A stretch of DNA of 64,000 nt from Streptomyces cinnamoneus (GCF_014650495.1 NZ_BMVB01000020.1:55344-119343); one strand, 5' to 3'; counted from the first letter of the stretch, positions 8,838 through 18,100 are shown. Made by a program: numbers and translations. Notes: a model not told the origin generated them from the sequence alone.

Positions 8838-9668
8838 TCAGGAGCAGCTGGGGACGCGCTGCCCGGCCGCCAGGGCCTTGAGGGCGTCCACTGCGCCGGC
8901 GAGGTCGGTGACGGGGATCAGCTGCAGCCCCTTGGGCAGCTCGGCCTGCGCCTCCGAGCACTCGCCCTTGGGTACGAGGAAGACGGTGGCGCCGTCGCGC
9001 CGGGCCGCCTGCGTCTTGAGGGAGACGCCGCCGACGGCGCCGACCTTGCCGTCGGGCTCGATGGTGCCGGTCCCGGCGATCGTGCGGCCGCCGGTCAGGT
9101 CGCCGCCGCGGCCGTCGCCGTCGAGCTTGTCGACGATGCCGAGCGCGAAGAGGAGCCCGGCGCTGGGTCCGCCGACGTCGGCGAGGCTGAGCTCGACCTT
9201 GACGTCCTTGGGCGAGCGGTGGAGGTGACGCAGGGCGGCCGCGGCGGCGGAGTCCTGCGACTTCTTCATGTCGGCGACGTTGTGCTCCTCGATCTCCTGA
9301 TCGCTCTTGCCGGGCGGGTAGACGGAGTCGTACGGCATGACGGCACGGTCGGTGCGGAACCAGCTGCTGACGACGTCCTGCAGGCTGATCTCCGTGTCGG
9401 GGCCGGTGGCCTCGATGGTGGTCATGCGCAGCTGCCCGCTGGTCCGGCGGGTGTCCGCACCGGTGATCGTGATCACCGGCTTGTTCTTGTGCTCGCCGAG
9501 GACGTTGGAGGTCGTCGACCCCGGCTGGGCGATGACGAACGGCAGCGGTACGAAGGCGGCGACCGCGAGCAGGGCGACGACGGGTGCGGCACAGACGGCG
9601 AGGACCCGGGTACGCGACGCCTTTGCGGGCGTCGAGGACGGCGCGGACGAGGTGGCGGCAGCTGGCAT
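8838..9668 (-). CDS. Membrane-anchored Lon-like (S16) serine protease, YlbL-like
   Basis: A 276-residue protein with one hydrophobic anchor near residues 23-50 (VLAVCAAPVVALLAVAAFVPL) and an extracytoplasmic body. The C-terminal Lon-type fold carries the catalytic Ser in VGGPSAGLLFALGI and the paired Lys in GKVGAVGGVSLKTQAA. YlbL relatives usually have a PDZ domain between anchor and protease; I cannot see one, and the protein is shorter than those relatives. The 34-bp minisatellite lies immediately upstream of its start. Confidence 0.85.
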   Translation of the reverse strand: MPAAATSSAPSSTPAKASRTRVLAVCAAPVVALLAVAAFVPLPFVIAQPGSTTSNVLGEHKNKPVITITGADTRRTSGQLRMTTIEATGPDTEISLQDVVSSWFRTDRAVMPYDSVYPPGKSDQEIEEHNVADMKKSQDSAAAAALRHLHRSPKDVKVELSLADVGGPSAGLLFALGIVDKLDGDGRGGDLTGGRTIAGTGTIEPDGKVGAVGGVSLKTQAARRDGATVFLVPKGECSEAQAELPKGLQLIPVTDLAGAVDALKALAAGQRVPSCS

Positions 9669-9796
9669 GCTGCGAATCTAATTCACGCGGGGGACGACTG
9701 TGACACGCGGGCAGCAAGGGGCGGCGCGCCGGGGCGCGGTAGCGCGCGGGGCGGTGGGGCGCCGGGTCACACGCGTGCGACGCGGGGGCGGGCACG

Positions 9797-10000
9797 CGGG
9801 GCACGCCCGCGCGGCGCGGGGCCGGACACGCAGGACGCACCCGTGCAGCGCGGAGCCGGGCACACAGGACGCACCCGTGCAGCGCGGGGCCGGACACGCA
9901 GGACGCACCCGTGCAGCGCGGAGCCGGGCACACAGGACGCACCCGCGCGGCGCGAGGCCGGACAGGCAGGACGCACCCGTGCAGCGCGAGGCCGGGCACG
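9797..10000. repeat. 34-bp tandem minisatellite, about six copies
   Basis: The block CAGGACGCACCCGTGCAGCG recurs at 9831, 9865, 9899, 9933 and 9967, exactly 34 bases apart. Copies alternate between GGAGCCGGGCACA and GGGGCCGGACACG in the second half, and a degenerate copy precedes the first. There are no spacers, so it is not a CRISPR array. It fills the gap between the IclR stop and the Lon-like gene's start. The period is not a multiple of three, which argues against coding. Confidence 0.9.
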
Positions 10001-10050
10001 CGGCCCGGGCCCCGCGCCGCGCGGGCGGTTCACGGCACTCGTCCGTGCTT

Positions 10051-10692
10051 CTACCGCAGGGCTTCGGCCACCTCCTTCGCGGCTTCCACCACCCGGTCCC
10101 CGACCCGCTGGGGCACCGAGTCGGCGAGCATGACCACTCCCACGCTCCCCTCTATGCCGGACACTCCGAGCAGCGGGGCCGCGGCGCCGCTGGCCCCGGC
10201 CTCCAGTTCGCCGTGGGTGAGGGCGTATCCGGGGTTGCCGGTCTCGCCCCTCCGGGCGGCGAGGATGGCCCGGCCGGCCGCACCACGGTCCAGGGGGTGT
10301 CGGAACCCGGTGCGGTAGGCCACGTGGTAGTCGGTCCAGGTGGGCTCGACGACGGCGACCGCAAGCGCCTCGGCACCGTCGACGAGCGTGAGGTGGGCGG
10401 TGGCCCCTATGTCCTCGGCCAGCGACCGCAGGGCGGGCAGGGCGGCTTCCCGCACGAGCGGGTGCACCTGCCGTCCGAGCCGCAGCACCCCGAGGCCCAC
10501 CCTGGCCCGGCCGCCGATGTCGCGGCGTACGAGCGCGTGCTGTTCCAGGGTGGCCAGGAGACGGTAGACGACCGTGCGATTGACGCCGAGCTTGGTGGAC
10601 AGCTCGGTGACGGTCAGACCGTGATCGGTGTCGGCGAGCAGTTTGAGGACGCGCAGTCCTCTGTCGAGCGTCTGCGAAGTCTCCGCGGTCAC
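10051..10692 (-). CDS. IclR family transcriptional regulator
   Basis: 213 residues from a GTG at 10692 preceded by GGAGGAGGGG. The N-terminal winged helix-turn-helix is typical (TLDRGLRVLKLLAD and LTVTELSTKLGVNRTVVYRLLATLE). The C-terminal effector domain is present (ATAHLTLVDGAEALAVAVVEP, HPLDRGAAGRAILA), somewhat shorter than usual. The family responds to small aromatic or carboxylic effectors. No target operon is obvious; the divergent LAxTG gene is the nearest candidate. Confidence 0.9.
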   Translation of the reverse strand: MTAETSQTLDRGLRVLKLLADTDHGLTVTELSTKLGVNRTVVYRLLATLEQHALVRRDIGGRARVGLGVLRLGRQVHPLVREAALPALRSLAEDIGATAHLTLVDGAEALAVAVVEPTWTDYHVAYRTGFRHPLDRGAAGRAILAARRGETGNPGYALTHGELEAGASGAAAPLLGVSGIEGSVGVVMLADSVPQRVGDRVVEAAKEVAEALR

Positions 10693-10983
10693 GACGCCCC
10701 TCCTCCGATGAGTGGCGGCCCTCGCCGCGGTGGGGGTGCGCCGCCGGTCCCGTCCGGCAGCGCGCGAGGAGAGGCCGCCGGCCGTTGACGCATGATCCGG
10801 CTGCGCTCCGCGGCGGCGCTGCCACGGGGCGTGTGCGTGACCGGCACCGTAGCGCCGCCGGTCCGCTCAGCGGAAGAGTCTGCCCACAATCCGGGCACCG
10901 CCCCCGGGGAATTGCTGAATCCGCTTTATGCGCACGGCAATCCGGGGCGCCCCCCGGCATTGCCGGGCTTTAGTGTGATCGCC
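10693..10983. other. Divergent intergenic region
   Basis: About 290 bases between the IclR gene and the sortase-anchored protein. An in-frame extension of the plus-strand gene is open through part of it, but its translation lacks signal-peptide character. I see no other element. Confidence 0.4.
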
Positions 10984-11973
10984 ATGCAGATTTCCCGAAT
11001 AGCCACGATCGCGGCCGCCGGCGTCATCGCCCCGGCCCTCTTCCTGGCCGCGCCCGCCGTCGCCGACGAGCTGCCGGCCACGACGGGACAGACGTCCGGG
11101 CAGGGCGGGGCGGGTGGGCCGGCGGACACGAACCCGGCCGAGACGACCGACAAGGGCGGCAAGGGCACGACCGGCAAGGACGACACCACCACCGCGTTCC
11201 AGATCCCGGTGACGGTGCAGGGCCTGCCCAAGACCGTCAAGGCGGGCGGCGACTGGTCGCAGTTCGAGATGACCTTCGACAACACCAAGGGGGACAAGGA
11301 CGCGACCTTCAGGCCGCACGCCATCTACCTCCCCGCCAAGCCCGACGCCACCAAGGCGGCGGACTACATCCCCGAGCTGTACTACCGCACGGGCCCCGAC
11401 GGCCACTGGGTGAAGGCGGACCTGTTCGTGGGCTACACCGAGAGCCGGGAGGAGGGACGTTCCTTCACCGTCCAGGGCTCACTCGGCGAGCACCAGCTGA
11501 AGAAGGGTGAGAAGGCGGCGTTCGACCTGCGCCTGCGCATCGGCAAGAAGACCCCGGGACACAAGGCGATCTTCCGGGTGGTCGACGAGCAGAAGGTGAC
11601 CTCCACGGCCGAACAGGCGTTCTCGGTCCGGGCCGACGTCAAGCCCGACCCGTCCCGGAGCACCGGCCCGGCTCCCACCGCCACCGGAAAGACGTCCCCC
11701 AGCCCCAAGGCCAGCGCGAGCGCCTCCGCTTCGGCCTCCGCTTCCGCGTCCGCCTCGGCGACGCCGAGCTCCACCCAGTCGGCCGCCGGCACCACCACGG
11801 GCGGCACGACCGGCGGCACCTCCGGCGGCACGACCGGCGGCGCCACGACCCAGCTGGCCTCCACCGGCTCCGACCCGGCCACCCCGTGGATCGCCGCGGG
11901 CGGCGCGGCCGCGATCATCGCGGGCGCCGGCCTCGTCGTCGCCACGCGCCGCCGCGCGGGCGAGCAGGGCTGA
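10984..11973 (+). CDS. Sortase-anchored LAxTG cell-wall protein
   Basis: A 329-residue exported protein. The start at 10984 gives a normal signal peptide (MQISRIATIAAAGVIAPALF, cleavage near AVADE). A Thr/Gly/Lys-rich stretch leads to a beta-rich domain of about 150 residues (FQIPVTVQGLPKTVKAGGDW onward). Then come a (Ser-Ala)n run and TTGGTTGG-type repeats, a wall-spanning stalk. The end has LASTG, a hydrophobic helix and an RRRAGEQG tail, the sorting signal for Streptomyces class E sortases. It should be covalently attached to peptidoglycan. The ligand is unknown. A strong hairpin follows the gene. Confidence 0.88.
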   Translation: MQISRIATIAAAGVIAPALFLAAPAVADELPATTGQTSGQGGAGGPADTNPAETTDKGGKGTTGKDDTTTAFQIPVTVQGLPKTVKAGGDWSQFEMTFDNTKGDKDATFRPHAIYLPAKPDATKAADYIPELYYRTGPDGHWVKADLFVGYTESREEGRSFTVQGSLGEHQLKKGEKAAFDLRLRIGKKTPGHKAIFRVVDEQKVTSTAEQAFSVRADVKPDPSRSTGPAPTATGKTSPSPKASASASASASASASASATPSSTQSAAGTTTGGTTGGTSGGTTGGATTQLASTGSDPATPWIAAGGAAAIIAGAGLVVATRRRAGEQG

Positions 11974-12007
11974 TCACGCCGGGGTCCGAAAAACCCGTCC
12001 GAACGCG

Positions 12008-12042
12008 CGGCGGGGCCCGGACTCACCGTCCGGGCCCCGCCG
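12008..12042. terminator. Bidirectional hairpin terminator
   Basis: A perfect 15-bp stem, CGGCGGGGCCCGGAC, with a TCACC loop, between the stops of the convergent LAxTG gene and helicase gene. Confidence 0.8.
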
Positions 12043-12058
12043 TCGTCATGTGCTCGGG

Positions 12059-13846
12059 TCACTTCATCCGCGTGGCCCACTCGCGCACCTTGTTGATGCG
12101 CTCGGTCAGCTGCCCCGCCGTGGCCTCGGCGCTCGGCGGCCCGCCGCACACGCGGCGCAGCTCGGTGTGGATCACGCCGTGCGGCTTGCCGCTCTGGTGC
12201 ACGTAGGCACCGACGAGCGTGTTGAGCTGCTTGCGCAGCTCCAGGAGCTCCTTGTGCGTGACCACCGGGCGTCGCTCGGCGGGGATTTCGAGGAGGTCGG
12301 CCTGCTCGTCCGGGCGCCGGCGGCTGTGCGCGATCTGCCGGGCCTGGCGCTTCTGCAGCAGCAGCTGCACCTGGTCGGGCTCCAGCAGGCCGGGGATGCC
12401 GAGGTAGTCCTGCTCCTCCTCGCTGCCCGGGTGGGCCTGCATGCCGAACTCGGTGCCGTTGTACATCACCCGGTCGAAGACCGCGTCGGACTCCAGCGCC
12501 TCGAAGGGCAGCATGTCCTGCTCGCCGGTGTCCTCGTCCTGCTGCTTGTTCGCCTCGTCCATCTCCTTCTCGGACTCGGCGTAAGGATCCTCCTCGCCCT
12601 CCTTCTTCGGCTTGTCGAGGACGTGGTCGCGCTCGACCTCCATCTCGTTGGCGAAGCCGAGCAGCATGGGGATGGTGGGCAGGAACACGGACGCGGTCTC
12701 GCCGCGCCGACGGGAGCGCACGAAGCGGCCGACGGCCTGGGCGAAGAACAGCGGCGTGGAGATCGTCGTCGCGTACACGCCGACCGCGAGGCGGGGCACG
12801 TCCACGCCCTCGGACACCATGCGGACGGCGACCATCCATCGCGAGTCGGACTGCGAGAAGTCGTCGATGCGCTGCGAGGCGCCGTTGTCGTCGGAGAGGA
12901 CGAGCGTGGCGCCCTCGCCGGTGATCTCCCGGATCAGCTTGGCGTAGGCGCGGGCCGACTCCTGGTCGGAGGCGATCACGAGCGCGCCGGCGTCGGGGAT
13001 CGACTTGCGGACCTCGGTCAACCGCCGGTCGGCGGCGCGCAGGACGTTCGGCATCCAGTCGCCGCGCGGGTCCAGGGCCGTGCGCCACGCCTGCGAGACG
13101 GCGTCCTTGGTCATGGGCTCGCCGAGCCGGGCCTCCAGCTCGTCGCCGGCCTTGGTGCGCCAGCGCATGTTGCCGCTGTAGGAGAGGAAGATGACCGGCC
13201 GCACGACGTTGTCGGCCAGGGCGTTGCCGTAGCCGTAGGTGTAGTCGGCGGACGAGCGGCGGATGCCGTCGTTGCCCTCTTCGTAGGTGACGAAGGGGAT
13301 GGGGTTGGTGTCGGAGCGGAAGGGCGTTCCGGTCAGGCAGAGGCGGCGGGTGGCCGGCTCGAACGCCTCCAGGCACGCCTCGCCCCAGGAGCGGGAGTCA
13401 CCGGCGTGGTGGATCTCGTCGAGGATGACGAGCGTCTTGCGCTGCTCGCAGCGGTTGCGGTGCAGCATGGGCCGCACGCCCACGCCGGCGTAGGTGACGG
13501 CGACGCCGTGGTACTCGCGGCCCAGCGGACCGGCGCTGTACTCGGGGTCGAGCTTGATGCCTATGCGGGCGGCGGCCTCCGCCCACTGCTTCTTCAGGTG
13601 CTCGGTGGGCGCGACCACGGTCACCTGCTGGACGACGTGGTGGTGCAGCAGCCAGGAGGCGAGCGTGAGCGCGAAGGTGGTCTTTCCGGCGCCCGGGGTG
13701 GCCACGGCGAGGAAGTCGCGGGGCTGCGCCTGGATGTACTTCTCCATGGCGCCCTGCTGCCAGGCGCGCAGCTTGTTGGCGGTACCCCAAGGGGCCCTGC
13801 CGGGGAAGGCGGGCGAGAGGTGGTGGTTCGCTGTGGTGGTAGTCAC
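12059..13846 (-). CDS. SF2 DEAD/DEAH-box helicase
   Basis: A 595-residue protein. The GTG at 13846 follows GGAGACC and gives MTTTTANHHLSPAF. Helicase motifs are in order: Walker A ATPGAGKTTFAL, DEIH box in LVILDEIHHAG, motif III LTGTPF. The C-terminal RecA domain has SEGVDVPRLAVGVY and QAVGRFVRSRRRGE. It resembles the restriction-type and XPB/UvrB-like SF2 helicases. A Glu/Lys-rich segment (KKEGEEDPYAESEKEMDE) sits after motif VI. No nuclease or methylase gene lies nearby, so a general DNA or RNA role is more likely than restriction. Confidence 0.88.
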   Translation of the reverse strand: MTTTTANHHLSPAFPGRAPWGTANKLRAWQQGAMEKYIQAQPRDFLAVATPGAGKTTFALTLASWLLHHHVVQQVTVVAPTEHLKKQWAEAAARIGIKLDPEYSAGPLGREYHGVAVTYAGVGVRPMLHRNRCEQRKTLVILDEIHHAGDSRSWGEACLEAFEPATRRLCLTGTPFRSDTNPIPFVTYEEGNDGIRRSSADYTYGYGNALADNVVRPVIFLSYSGNMRWRTKAGDELEARLGEPMTKDAVSQAWRTALDPRGDWMPNVLRAADRRLTEVRKSIPDAGALVIASDQESARAYAKLIREITGEGATLVLSDDNGASQRIDDFSQSDSRWMVAVRMVSEGVDVPRLAVGVYATTISTPLFFAQAVGRFVRSRRRGETASVFLPTIPMLLGFANEMEVERDHVLDKPKKEGEEDPYAESEKEMDEANKQQDEDTGEQDMLPFEALESDAVFDRVMYNGTEFGMQAHPGSEEEQDYLGIPGLLEPDQVQLLLQKRQARQIAHSRRRPDEQADLLEIPAERRPVVTHKELLELRKQLNTLVGAYVHQSGKPHGVIHTELRRVCGGPPSAEATAGQLTERINKVREWATRMK

Positions 13847-13978
13847 GGTCTCCGTCTGTGGGTACCCCCGGCGGTGGCTGGGGGAGGGTCGGCGATCGGC
13901 AACAGCGCGCAAGCCTACCCGCGTCCGCGCCGGCACCCGGGTGGGACGACCCGCCCTCACCCGGGTGTGGGACGGAGC

Positions 13979-15511
13979 TCACACACCCGCTTCCCCGGCC
14001 GCCCGGCCGTCCCGGGCGGGCGGCCGCGGGCGGGCCCCGGAGGGCCCGTCGGACCCGCTCCAGGCCCGCGGGCGCACCCTCGTCGCGACGTACGCGCCGG
14101 CCACCGCGCAGGCCGCCGCGAGCGCGAACACGGCGACGAACGCACCCCGGGGAGCGGCCTGCGCGCCCTCCGCGGCGGTGACCGCGCCGCCCCCGCACGA
14201 GACGAAGAGCACACCCGCGAGCCCCACCATGACGATGCTTCCCAGGGCGTCCGACACCTGCAGCGACGCCGAGTTCGTACCCTCCTCGCCCGGGCGCGAC
14301 AGCCGCAGCGTGAGCACCGTGCCGCTGGAGAGCGTCACGCCCATCCCGTAGCCGCCGATGATCCACGCGAGGGCCACCACCCACACCGGGACCGCTCCGA
14401 TCAGGACGAGGGGCGCCAGCGCGACGGCGAGCGCCATCAGCAGCATGCCCAGGCTCATCAGCCGCTCGCGGTGGGGCTCCATGCGGGGCCGGCTCTGGGT
14501 GTACGAGCCGAGGGCCCACGTCAGGCCGCCGCCGGTGAGCGAGAGCCCGGCGAGGGTGGCCGACAGCCCGCGCTCGGTCACCAGCATCAGCGGTACGAAG
14601 GTCTCGGCGGCCAGGAACGCCCCCTGGGCGATGCCGCGCAGCAGCACGACCGAGGGCAGTCCCCGCCCGGCCCGGAACGTCCGGGTCGGCAGCAGCCGCA
14701 GGGCGCACGGGGCGAGCAGGGCGAGCCCGGCCGCGGCGGGCAGGGCCGCGAGGGGGTGCAGGTCCTGCCCGGCGTACTGCAGCAGCCCGGCCCCGGCGGC
14801 CACGCCGAGCGCCAGCAGGATCCGGCGCCGGTCCATCGAGCCGGGGCGGTCGTCGGCCGGCAGCGCGCGCAGGGCGGGCAGCATCACGGCGACGGGCGGC
14901 AGGACCAGGACGGGGATGGCCAGGAACACCCACCGCCACCCGATCCGCTCGGTCACGGTCCCGGCCACCAGCGGCCCGACGATGACGGGCAGGACCCAGG
15001 CGGCGGAGAAGCAGGCCATGACCGCGGGCCGCAGCCGCTCCGGATAGGCCCGGCCGACGACGACGTACAGCGCGACGACCACGAGCCCGGCGCCTGTGCC
15101 CTGCAGGCCGCGGGCGCCCACGAACGTCCACATCTGCTGCGCCGTGCCCGCGCCCACCAGGCCGGCCCCGAAGGCGGCGATGCCGGTGAAGAGCGGTGCG
15201 AGCGGTCCGGAGCGGTCGCACCACTCCCCGGACAGGGCCATCGCGAACAGGCTCGCGGTGAAGAACGCGGAGAAGGAGAAGGCGTACAGCCCGATGCCGT
15301 CGAGGGCGCGGGCGGCGACCGGCATCGCGGTGTTGACCGCGCTGGCTTCGAAGGCGATGAGGGAGACGACGGAGATGATGCCGAGGGTCAGGGCCCGGTG
15401 GCGGCGGCCGAGGACCCCGCCGGTGGTGTCGGTGGAGTCGGTGTGTTCGGCGGCTGCGCCGAGGCCGGGGACGGGGACGGACGGGGCGGCGTCTGCGTCG
15501 GGGGCGGTCAT
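13979..15511 (-). CDS. MFS transporter, drug exporter type
   Basis: A 510-residue polytopic membrane protein with about 12-14 hydrophobic helices. The start MTAPDADAAPS is followed by the first helix at about residue 40 (LTLGIISVVSLIAFEASA). A motif A-like loop (GEWCDRSG) and a motif C-like helix after it are present. MFS exporters of this size use the proton gradient to expel drugs or metabolites. The adjacent helicase gene appears unrelated; 132 bases separate them. Substrate unknown. Confidence 0.85.
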   Translation of the reverse strand: MTAPDADAAPSVPVPGLGAAAEHTDSTDTTGGVLGRRHRALTLGIISVVSLIAFEASAVNTAMPVAARALDGIGLYAFSFSAFFTASLFAMALSGEWCDRSGPLAPLFTGIAAFGAGLVGAGTAQQMWTFVGARGLQGTGAGLVVVALYVVVGRAYPERLRPAVMACFSAAWVLPVIVGPLVAGTVTERIGWRWVFLAIPVLVLPPVAVMLPALRALPADDRPGSMDRRRILLALGVAAGAGLLQYAGQDLHPLAALPAAAGLALLAPCALRLLPTRTFRAGRGLPSVVLLRGIAQGAFLAAETFVPLMLVTERGLSATLAGLSLTGGGLTWALGSYTQSRPRMEPHRERLMSLGMLLMALAVALAPLVLIGAVPVWVVALAWIIGGYGMGVTLSSGTVLTLRLSRPGEEGTNSASLQVSDALGSIVMVGLAGVLFVSCGGGAVTAAEGAQAAPRGAFVAVFALAAACAVAGAYVATRVRPRAWSGSDGPSGARPRPPARDGRAAGEAGV

Positions 15512-15721
15512 GGAGTCAGCGTAGGGAGCCGGGAGGCGGTGCGCGCCTGGCCCGGGAACGGACTCTTGTCGTCCGTAGGCCCTAGGTCAAAGGCCCTGTG
15601 CCGGAGACCACGCTGGACAACCTTGCCATGCCCATGACTTAGACTGGACTAGACCACTTTCCGGCGGCGTGCTCTGCGCTGACGGCCGGTCAACTTACGC
15701 ACGTCGCACGCCCATCGGGCC

Positions 15722-16345
15722 GTGCAGCATGATTATTTGGGGAACATCATTTCCATCCGGCACGTTTTCGCCACCGCTCTGTTCGTCTCGGCCGCACTGG
15801 GGCTGACCGCCTGCGGACCCGAGGACGACAAAAGCGCCGAGTCCGGTTCCGAGCCCTCGCAGGTCGCCGAGGCACCCCAGCAGCCCGACCAGGGCGCGCG
15901 TCCCGGCGGCCGCCGGAACGACCGGGGCGGCAACGGCAGCAGGGGCAACTGCCCGACCCTCGCCCAGGGCCACAAGGTCGTCTGGGTCAGCAACGTCGAA
16001 GGCGCGATGAACAACGTCGTCGCCAAGGACGCCAAGTGCAACCCGACGGCGAGCGGGGCCGCCTACCGTCCGGAGGGGGCACTGAAGACCTACTCGTTCT
16101 CCCCCGACGCCAAGGTCACGGTGATCACGAAGGACCAGGGCCAGCAGGCCCGCACCGACAAGGAAGGCCCGAAGACCGGCATCGCGCACGTGAAGACGTG
16201 CGCCGACCCGGACAGCAAGCAGTACGACGGCGGGCAGGCGCAGAAGACGAAGGGCGACGAGTTCTGCTGGGGAGCGAACTTCTACGACGTCACCGTCGGC
16301 TCCGGCAACAAGATCACTGAGATGACCGAGGTCTACGCGCAGTGA
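15722..16345 (+). CDS. Lipoprotein of unknown function
   Basis: About 207 residues from the GTG at 15722. The signal peptide ends in a lipobox (SAALGLTAC), so the mature protein is lipid-anchored outside the membrane. It continues with an acidic/Pro linker, a Gly/Arg-rich patch, and a domain of about 130 residues with four Cys in the mature part (RGNCPTL, DAKCNP, VKTCADP, FCWGANFYDVTVG), perhaps two disulfides. The start is uncertain: a TTG lies at 15737, and an ATT at 15749 has the only good ribosome site (GGGGA five bases upstream). Confidence 0.75.
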   Translation: MQHDYLGNIISIRHVFATALFVSAALGLTACGPEDDKSAESGSEPSQVAEAPQQPDQGARPGGRRNDRGGNGSRGNCPTLAQGHKVVWVSNVEGAMNNVVAKDAKCNPTASGAAYRPEGALKTYSFSPDAKVTVITKDQGQQARTDKEGPKTGIAHVKTCADPDSKQYDGGQAQKTKGDEFCWGANFYDVTVGSGNKITEMTEVYAQ

Positions 16346-16351
16346 ACCCGG

Positions 16352-16378
16352 CGGGGCCCGGCACACGGCCGGGCCCCG
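16352..16378. terminator. Bidirectional hairpin terminator
   Basis: CGGGGCCCGGC pairs perfectly with GCCGGGCCCCG over an ACACG loop, between the convergent lipoprotein and YeiH genes. Confidence 0.8.
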
Positions 16379-16427
16379 TCCCCTCCTGGGTTCCCCCCAC
16401 GTCCTGCGGAGCTCTGGGTCGCAGAGC

Positions 16428-17546
16428 TCAGGTGGTGAGCAGCACGCCCCCGTACGACGCCCCGGCGATGACCACCCACGAGCACAGCCCGAGCGCCGCG
16501 ACCCGTCCGCCGGTGCGGGTGAGGGTCGGCAGGTGCACCGCGCTGCCGAGGCCGAACAGGGCGGCGGCGAGCAGCAGTTCCTGGGCGTGCTGGGCGACGT
16601 CGAGCGCGCTGCCCGGCACCAGGCCGGTGGTCCGTACGGCCACCATGGCGAGGAACCCGAGCACGAAGAGCGGCACGAGCGGCGGCCGCTTGCCGGCCGT
16701 CCGAGCGGGGACGCCCCCGCCGGCCGCACCGGCACCGGCGGCCTCGACGGCGTCGGCGGCCCGGCGGCGGTTGCGCACGGAGACGGCCACCGCCGCGACG
16801 AGCGGCGCGAGCAGGGCCACGCGCATGAGCTTGACGAGCACCGCGTCGCCGAGGGCGGCGGGACCTGCGGTCTGCGCGGTGGCCACCACCTGTCCCACGT
16901 CGTGCACGCCGGCCCCCACCCAGCGGCCGAACTGCGCGTCGTCGAGGCCGAGCGGGTGGTGCAGCAGCGGCAGGACCGCGATGGCGAGGGTGCCGCAGAG
17001 CGTCACCAGCGCCACCGACGTGGCCACGTCCTCCTCGTCGCTGCCCGACACCTCGCTGACGGCGCCGATCGCGGAGGCGCCGCATATGGAGTAGCCGGTG
17101 GCGATCAGCAGCGGCTGGTCACCGCGCAGCCCGAGCCTGCGGCCGAGCCAGAGCGTTCCGAAGAAGGTCGCGGCGACCACCGCGAACACCATCGCCACGG
17201 TGGCCCAGCCCAGCCCGAGCACGTCGTCCAGGCTGAGCTTGAGCCCGAGCAGCACGATGCCGATCCGCATGAGCCGCTTGCCGGCCAGCGTGAGCCCGGG
17301 CTTGCCGATGCCGCGCACCCGGGGCCTCACGACCGGCAGGTGCGCGGCGGCGATGCCGAGGACGACGGCCGCGGTGAGCATGGGCACGGCGGGGACGAGC
17401 CGGTGCACCGACCATGCCAGGCCCACGCCGGCGGCGGCCATGGCGAGGCCGGGGAGCTTGCCGGGCGCCGCCTTCGCCCCGAGGGCGGAGGCGGCGGGGG
17501 CTCCGGCCGGCTTGCCGGTGGGTTTGTGCGAGCTGAGGAGTGCCAT
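16428..17546 (-). CDS. YeiH family putative sulfate exporter (UPF0324)
   Basis: A 372-residue membrane protein with about ten hydrophobic helices. Family marks include TLAGKRLMRIGIVLLGLKLS, ATGYSICGASAIGAV and VGAGVHDVGQVVATAQTAG. YeiH relatives are predicted sulfate or sulfonate exporters and are often controlled by LysR proteins. Its start overlaps the stop of the cysteine dioxygenase gene by one base (TGATG), so the two are translationally coupled. That fits export of sulfite or sulfate produced from cysteine oxidation. Confidence 0.88.
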   Translation of the reverse strand: MALLSSHKPTGKPAGAPAASALGAKAAPGKLPGLAMAAAGVGLAWSVHRLVPAVPMLTAAVVLGIAAAHLPVVRPRVRGIGKPGLTLAGKRLMRIGIVLLGLKLSLDDVLGLGWATVAMVFAVVAATFFGTLWLGRRLGLRGDQPLLIATGYSICGASAIGAVSEVSGSDEEDVATSVALVTLCGTLAIAVLPLLHHPLGLDDAQFGRWVGAGVHDVGQVVATAQTAGPAALGDAVLVKLMRVALLAPLVAAVAVSVRNRRRAADAVEAAGAGAAGGGVPARTAGKRPPLVPLFVLGFLAMVAVRTTGLVPGSALDVAQHAQELLLAAALFGLGSAVHLPTLTRTGGRVAALGLCSWVVIAGASYGGVLLTT

Positions 17547-18100
17547 CAGAGCTCGTCGGCGGGCAGGTCGTAGACGCGCCGGACGCTGGAGCCCAGGCGG
17601 GCGACGTCGGCACCGTAGACGTGGATCGAGATGGCGACGGACGAGCAGGCGTTGCGCACCCGGTGGATGTCACCGGGCGGCGCGAAGCCGCAGACGTCGC
17701 CCTGGTGGTTGACCACGTCCTCGGTCGCGACGAGGCGGGCGGTCGTGCCGTCGGGCACGAGCCGGTAGCGGCGCTCGCTCTCGGTGCCCTCGTGGACGCC
17801 GGTCACGCACCAGGAGACGTGGTCGTGGACGGAGGTCTGCTGGCCGGGCATCCACACGAGCGCGACGAGGGAGAAACTGCCGTCGGTCTCGGCGTGCAGG
17901 ATGTGCTGCCGGTAGCGCTCGGGGTCGCCCTCGCGCTGTTCGGGGGTGAGCAGGTCGGGGGCGCCGAGGTGGGCCGCGAGCCGCTCACCGACGAGGTACG
18001 CCGTCGTGTCGGGCGGCAGGCCGCGGCCTACGGCCTCCCGGACGTCACCGACGAGCTGGTCGAGGCGCGCGGTCGTCGGGGCTGCGGTAGGTGTGGTCAT
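17546..18100 (-). CDS. Cysteine dioxygenase (cupin)
   Basis: 184 residues from the ATG at 18100 (MTTPTAAPTT); an ATG at 18136 is also open. It belongs to the type I cysteine dioxygenase cupins: iron ligands are the His pair in TSVHDHVSWCVTGVHEGTE and the later His in GDIHRVRNAC. The enzyme adds O2 to the cysteine thiol to make cysteine sulfinate, the entry to taurine and sulfite formation. The downstream, overlapping YeiH-type exporter and the neighbouring LysR gene form a sulfur-oxidation unit. Confidence 0.88.
   Translation of the reverse strand: MTTPTAAPTTARLDQLVGDVREAVGRGLPPDTTAYLVGERLAAHLGAPDLLTPEQREGDPERYRQHILHAETDGSFSLVALVWMPGQQTSVHDHVSWCVTGVHEGTESERRYRLVPDGTTARLVATEDVVNHQGDVCGFAPPGDIHRVRNACSSVAISIHVYGADVARLGSSVRRVYDLPADEL

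Noticed and set aside
8767..9999. Cys/Arg/Pro-rich protein coded through the 34-bp repeats
   Set aside because: The repeat period is not a multiple of three, so the frame shifts each unit, and it runs antisense through the Lon-like gene region's upstream DNA.
9797..10000. CRISPR array
   Set aside because: Units follow each other without spacers and no cas gene is present.
12050..15637. A 1,195-codon plus-strand open frame across the helicase and MFS genes
   Set aside because: It is antisense to two well-supported genes and has low-complexity translation.
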